Origin: MGBC163016 sp964462135
Lineage (GTDB): Bacteria; Actinomycetota; Coriobacteriia; Coriobacteriales; Eggerthellaceae
DNA length: 58,370 bases
Reading direction: 5' to 3'
Assembly: GCA_964462135.1 (NCBI GenBank)
Contig: CAYWWK010000011.1
Coordinates: 1-58,370, forward strand
Shown here: piece by piece, positions 54,863 to 58,370 of the stretch
How the letters are laid out: each line of letters opens with the position of its first letter
Position numbering within the stretch: position 1 is the first letter of the stretch
The notes under the pieces: generated by a model
Seen by the model: only the letters and a program-made list of their open reading frames with translations
Databases searched by the model: none
Told to the model about the DNA's origin: nothing
Made by a program: the position numbers and the translations under genes

Positions 54863-55142
54863 AATGCATACGGCGCGCCATTATACGCCAACGAAGACAC
54901 ATGGACCCTTGACAGTCTGCCGACAAGGGAACCAGTCAGTTCTGTGCCCTGATTGCCAAAGGCACCGTTCTGCCTGCCCATTTCCATGCGGGACGGCACA
55001 GGGGTATCCAACAGCACACGTCCGTAACGGTTTTCGCCTGCCCGTTCAGCGCGCGCACGAAGCGAATAGCATCGATACATTCGGAAATGCGCGGCGGCTT
55101 GCTTGGTGGTTGCCGCTTCGTGGACAACGAAAGGAAGTCATC
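54863..55142. other. Divergent intergenic region metK / short-chain dehydrogenase
   Basis: About 280 bases. Besides the metK promoter, a possible three-way junction lies at 54942-55001: outer stem 54942-54948 with 54995-55001 (7 bp), and a small perfect hairpin TGCC-AAA-GGCA at 54954-54964. No gene is seen. The promoter of the plus-strand trio presumably lies here. Confidence 0.4.
54876..54896 (-). promoter_or_regulatory. Candidate -10 element of the metK transcript
   Basis: A perfect TATAAT on the minus strand about 20 bases upstream of the riboswitch; no clear -35 at the usual distance. Confidence 0.4.
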
Positions 55143-55916
55143 ATGCAGAAGAAAGTCGCACTCGTGACAGGGGCGTCTTCGGGAATCGGACGCGAGTTCG
55201 CCCTGCAGCTTGACAAGATGCAGGTGGCAGATGAGATATGGGTCTGCGCCAGGAAGAAGTCCGACCTTGAGAAGGTCGTCGAGAAGCTGGACACACCCGC
55301 GAAGATCCTGGAAGCCGACCTCACCAACAAAGATGACATCGCCGCAATACGTTCGACGCTCAAGGACGAGCGGCCGAACGTCACCTACTTGATAAACGCT
55401 GCAGGCTTCGGGAAGTTTGGGGACTGGCAGACCATCTCCGATGAGGCCGCGGCCGGCATGATCGACCTGAACTGCCGCGCCGTCGTGGAGATGACGCGCG
55501 CGACGCTGCCCTACATGGGGCGCGGAGGAAGGATCATCCAGGTGGCATCGGCGGCTGCCTTCCTGCCGCTTCCGCACATGAACGTCTATGCCGCATCGAA
55601 GGCCTTCGTGCTGCGCTACACGCGGGCGCTCAGATGGGAGTTGGCAGGCACCGGCATCACGGCAACGGCCCTCTGTCCCACGTGGGTGAAGACCGGCTTC
55701 GAGAAGGTTGCGCGCCAGTCAGGGGGTGGCCATGATGTCAGGCACCTGTTGGGGGCACAGACACCACAAAGCGTGGTGCGCGACGCGCTTTTGGCCAACA
55801 AGGCGCACTTCGCCGTGGCCTGCGCCAGCCCGCAGTCGCTTTTGCTCAGGCTGATCGGCAAGGTGGTTCCCAACTGCATATCGATGGCTGGCTGGGAAGC
55901 GATTCGCAGGATTTAG
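55143..55916 (+). CDS. Short-chain dehydrogenase/reductase
   Basis: A 257-aa classical SDR using NAD(P)H. The coenzyme motif is VTGASSGIGREFA, the structural NAAG is INAAGFG, and the catalytic set is Ser in VASAAAF, Y-x-x-x-K in YAASKAF. The substrate is unknown. AAAGGA precedes the ATG at 55143. The aldehyde dehydrogenase starts 12 bases downstream, so the two act together, perhaps in alcohol/aldehyde/acid interconversion. Confidence 0.9.
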   Translation: MQKKVALVTGASSGIGREFALQLDKMQVADEIWVCARKKSDLEKVVEKLDTPAKILEADLTNKDDIAAIRSTLKDERPNVTYLINAAGFGKFGDWQTISDEAAAGMIDLNCRAVVEMTRATLPYMGRGGRIIQVASAAAFLPLPHMNVYAASKAFVLRYTRALRWELAGTGITATALCPTWVKTGFEKVARQSGGGHDVRHLLGAQTPQSVVRDALLANKAHFAVACASPQSLLLRLIGKVVPNCISMAGWEAIRRI

Positions 55917-55928
55917 GAGGCATTCGAA

Positions 55929-57353
55929 ATGTTCGACCCATACGAGAACGAACCGAAATCGGCGACAGACCTGCAAAACGCCATAGACGCCATGGAAATC
56001 TACTTCCAAACAGGCGAAACGCTCCCATGCGACTTCCGCATCCGCCAGCTTCGGCAGCTTCAGACATACCTTCTTGCGCACGAGTCGGAAGCGCTGGAGG
56101 CGCTGCACTCCGACCTGGGCAAGAGCGAGTTCGAGTCGTACGCGACTGAGCTCGGCCTTGTGTACGACGAGCTGCGCAACTGCATCGCGCACATCAGGAA
56201 GTGGTCGCGTCCAAGGCTCGTGCCCACGTCGCTCGCCCACTTCCCCACCAGCTCGCGCATCTACGCCTACCCGTTCGGCGTGGCAGCGGTGCTGTCTCCC
56301 TGGAACTACCCGCTGCAGCTCTCGCTGATTCCGTTGGTCGATGCCATCGCCGCCGGCAACTGTGTCGTCCTGAAGCCGTCACAGCAGTCGGTGCACACGT
56401 CGGCGTTCCTTATGAAGCTCTGTCGCGAGGTGTTCGACCCCAGGTTCGTCGTGTGCCTGCAAGGCAGCAACGAGATGAACGACTGGATCCTGCAGGTGTC
56501 GTTCGACAAGATAATGTTCACCGGCAGCCCGGGCGTCGGGAAGAAGATAATGGCCCACGCGGCCGAGAGCCTGACCAGCGTGACGCTGGAGCTTGGCGGG
56601 AAGAACCCGCTGTTCGTGACCGAGGACGCCGACGTGCGCCGCGCCGGAGAACGCGTGGCGTGGGGCAAGTGCCTGAACTCGGGGCAGACGTGCGTGGCGC
56701 CCGACTATGCGCTGGTGCACGAGAGCGTGGCGGACGCGTTCGTCGACAAGCTGGCCAGGTCGATTCACAAGTACTACGGGCCCGAACCGCTGAAGAGCCC
56801 CGACTATCCGCACATGATCAACAAGAAGCACTACGACATGGTGTGCGGCCTGGTGGACGGACGCGGCGCAGGCACCAAGATCGCGTGCGGCGGAGGCCGT
56901 AACCCCGAGACGCTGCAAATCGAGCCCACCATCGTGACAGGCGTGCAGCTCTCCGACCCGCTTATGTCGCAGGAGATCTTCGGCCCGGTGCTGCCCGTGA
57001 TCACGTACAAGAACCTAGAGGACGCGATCGAGCTGACGCGGTCCTACGGGCATCCGCTGGCATGTTACGTGTTCACGCGCAGCTGCGCCACCGCCAAGCA
57101 CATCATGGACAAGGTGCCCAGCGGCGGCGTCACCATAAACGACGTGGTCATCTGGGCCAGCAGCACGCACCTGCCGTTCGGCGGCCTGCAGAACTCAGGA
57201 ATAGGGTCGTACCACGGGAAGGCCGGGTTCGACGCTTTCACGCACTACCGGTCTACCATGAGGAAGTCGAACCTGGTGGAGCTGCCCATACGCAACCCTC
57301 CGTTCGACGACGTGAAGATGCGCCTGCTGAAATTGTTTATGCCGCCTAAGTAG
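55929..57353 (+). CDS. Aldehyde dehydrogenase, class 3-like
   Basis: Oxidises aldehydes to acids with NAD(P). The 474-aa protein resembles the short class 3/fatty aldehyde dehydrogenases and coniferyl aldehyde dehydrogenases. SPWNYPLQLSLIP, the catalytic Glu in TLELGGKNPLFV and the catalytic Cys in NSGQTCVAPDY are present, and the C-terminal hydrophobic tail (LLKLFMPPK) is short. Base composition is far richer in G+C than the rest: 44 of 60 bases in 56641-56700, with many TCG, GTG and CTG codons, suggesting another history than the housekeeping genes. Confidence 0.93.
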   Translation: MFDPYENEPKSATDLQNAIDAMEIYFQTGETLPCDFRIRQLRQLQTYLLAHESEALEALHSDLGKSEFESYATELGLVYDELRNCIAHIRKWSRPRLVPTSLAHFPTSSRIYAYPFGVAAVLSPWNYPLQLSLIPLVDAIAAGNCVVLKPSQQSVHTSAFLMKLCREVFDPRFVVCLQGSNEMNDWILQVSFDKIMFTGSPGVGKKIMAHAAESLTSVTLELGGKNPLFVTEDADVRRAGERVAWGKCLNSGQTCVAPDYALVHESVADAFVDKLARSIHKYYGPEPLKSPDYPHMINKKHYDMVCGLVDGRGAGTKIACGGGRNPETLQIEPTIVTGVQLSDPLMSQEIFGPVLPVITYKNLEDAIELTRSYGHPLACYVFTRSCATAKHIMDKVPSGGVTINDVVIWASSTHLPFGGLQNSGIGSYHGKAGFDAFTHYRSTMRKSNLVELPIRNPPFDDVKMRLLKLFMPPK

Positions 57354-57371
57354 GAAGAGTGGGAAATCCTC

Positions 57372-58310
57372 ATGAAAGCACACGAGACCACACCCTTCTG
57401 CCCCTCATCTCGCACATGGGCGACCCGACTGTTCGCGCTGGCCGCTGTTGCCGCTCTTGCGATGGCGCTCCTGTGTTCGTGTTCGCAGGCTGGGCAGGAA
57501 GGAAGCTCGGCGAGCGCTTCGGCGCATGAAGATGCCACGAGTACCGCGATGGTGGCCTACGTCGACGACGGCCGGTTCCTCTTCGTGGACCAGGACACGC
57601 AAACACCTTACATTCCCACCAACCTGGAAAGCGCCTCCATAACGTCAGGCGGCCAACGCATCGACGCGTCCGAGCTGGAAGCCGGAAACGTCGTGCGTGT
57701 GACCGGCGACGGCATCATGCTGGAAAGCTACCCGGGGCAGTACCCCAACATCTTCGAGGTGGAAGTGCTCGAGAAGGGAAGCCCGGCGGACGCCGAGCAG
57801 TACTCCGAGCTGGTGGACCAGGTCTTCGCGCCCACCGACCCGGCGGAGGTTCCGGTGGGCTCGCTTGCCTACACGACGGACCTTGCGCAGGTGTCCGTCG
57901 TGCTGAACCCGGTGTCATGGGAGTGGAGCTATCCGGCGACCGACTCGGACGCCGCTGGAGCATCTTCGTCGGACAACGCGCAGCTTCCCTGGAGCACCGA
58001 CGGCAAGCTGGCTTCCGGCGTGGGCGACGCCCGCATACCGCAGCAGCTGGAGGCCACGGCGACGTTCTCGGCAAAGCCCGAATCTGTCAGCGTCCAGCGC
58101 ATGCCGTTGATCATGTCCGACGCTACCGCCGACAGCGCCGACCCGAGCGCGCACTACATCGCCGGCGACGAGCAGGCCGCCGAAGGCGTGGCGTCGGAGC
58201 TGGCGCCGGACGGCACCGCATCGTTCTCAATCGAGCCCAGCTACCTGTACGTGCTGAACGTCAACTTCGCCAACGGCCACGTCGAGTACGCCTTCTACAC
58301 CACCACCTAA
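57372..58310 (+). CDS. Predicted lipoprotein, function unknown
   Basis: I do not recognise a family. The 312-aa protein has an N-terminal signal peptide of the lipoprotein type, with a hydrophobic stretch LFALAAVAALAMALLCSC; the lipid-modified Cys is one of the two in LLCSCS. A Ser/Ala/Gly-rich spacer follows, then an all-beta-looking domain with FLFVDQDTQ and GNVVRVTGDG, which may bind a ligand at the surface. It starts 18 bases after the aldehyde dehydrogenase and shares its high G+C. Confidence 0.7.
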   Translation: MKAHETTPFCPSSRTWATRLFALAAVAALAMALLCSCSQAGQEGSSASASAHEDATSTAMVAYVDDGRFLFVDQDTQTPYIPTNLESASITSGGQRIDASELEAGNVVRVTGDGIMLESYPGQYPNIFEVEVLEKGSPADAEQYSELVDQVFAPTDPAEVPVGSLAYTTDLAQVSVVLNPVSWEWSYPATDSDAAGASSSDNAQLPWSTDGKLASGVGDARIPQQLEATATFSAKPESVSVQRMPLIMSDATADSADPSAHYIAGDEQAAEGVASELAPDGTASFSIEPSYLYVLNVNFANGHVEYAFYTTT

Positions 58311-58331
58311 AGCGCCAATTTTCATTCCCAA

Positions 58332-58349
58332 AACGGCGCATTTGCCGTT
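58332..58349. repeat. Small hairpin after the lipoprotein gene
   Basis: Perfect 6-bp stem AACGGC / GCCGTT (58332-58337 with 58344-58349), 6-base loop, 21 bases after the stop. It has no T-run, so it is at best a weak transcript end. Confidence 0.4.
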
Positions 58350-58370
58350 CTGGAACAAAGCCTCCACGCA

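Noticed and set aside
56201..56902. Second open frame inside the aldehyde dehydrogenase gene, same strand
   Set aside because: Arg/Gly/Ala-rich translation in another frame of a very G+C-rich gene. The catalytic Cys and Glu confirm the main frame.
1..58370. CRISPR array, insertion sequence or prophage
   Set aside because: No regularly spaced repeats, transposase, integrase or phage structural gene was seen in the window.

Overview
The window looks like a chromosomal segment of a moderately G+C-rich member of the Actinomycetota, most likely class Coriobacteriia, family Eggerthellaceae. This is inferred from protein flavour, frequent GTG/TTG starts, a membrane pyrophosphatase next to housekeeping genes, the Lys/Ala/Ser/Thr-rich N-terminus of the primary sigma factor, and T-box-like and SAM-type leaders. 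No species can be named from the sequence alone. Most of the segment is core metabolism and information processing. Nearly everything from 42 to 14,767 and from 46,540 to 54,757 lies on the minus strand.

Layout. 42-3871 (minus): hppA (membrane pyrophosphatase), rnhA and guaA; guaA encodes only the synthetase half of GMP synthase. 4148-6860 (minus): an A+T-richer three-gene cassette encoding three different nuclease folds (PD-(D/E)XK, beta-CASP metallo-beta-lactamase, GIY-YIG) with overlapping stop/start codons. It sits between housekeeping genes and is the best candidate for an undescribed, possibly defence-related, system. 7168-15,249 (minus): the translation/transcription cluster rimP-nusA-ylxR-infB-rbfA-nrnA-truB-ribF, preceded by a leader with an intrinsic terminator (probable attenuator). 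15,448-17,988 (plus): gtrA-like gene, a PaaK-type CoA ligase, and a stand-alone LysR-type effector domain with no helix-turn-helix. 18,000-22,240 (minus): serC-serA-leuA. 22,335-23,660 (plus): a HemN/HemW-like radical SAM protein.

23,885-29,420 (minus): ilvD-ilvB-ilvN-ilvC behind a candidate promoter/operator palindrome and a T-box-like leader ending in a terminator. 29,418-32,208 (minus): prfA-prmC-punA. 32,341-41,273 (minus): trxA, trxB, thrS, a zinc-ribbon membrane protein, valS, clpX and clpP. 41,429-42,778: tig, followed on plus by tRNA-Leu(UAG), a CapA-like protein and a SstT-type transporter. 45,905-49,332 (minus): a rhodanese, an MGMT-domain protein and the complete preQ0-to-preQ1 set queD-queE-queC-queF. 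49,413-54,757 (minus): tRNA-Asn(GUU), rpoD, priA and metK under a SAM-responsive leader. 55,143-58,310 (plus): a conspicuously G+C-rich trio of short-chain dehydrogenase, class-3-like aldehyde dehydrogenase and lipoprotein.

How it fits together: the ilv genes, leuA and serC-serA give branched-chain and serine synthesis. PrmC modifies RF1 encoded next to it. TrxB and TrxA form a redox pair, and ClpX and ClpP a protease. The que genes make preQ1 for queuosine tRNA. MetK supplies the SAM used by PrmC and by the radical SAM enzymes encoded nearby.
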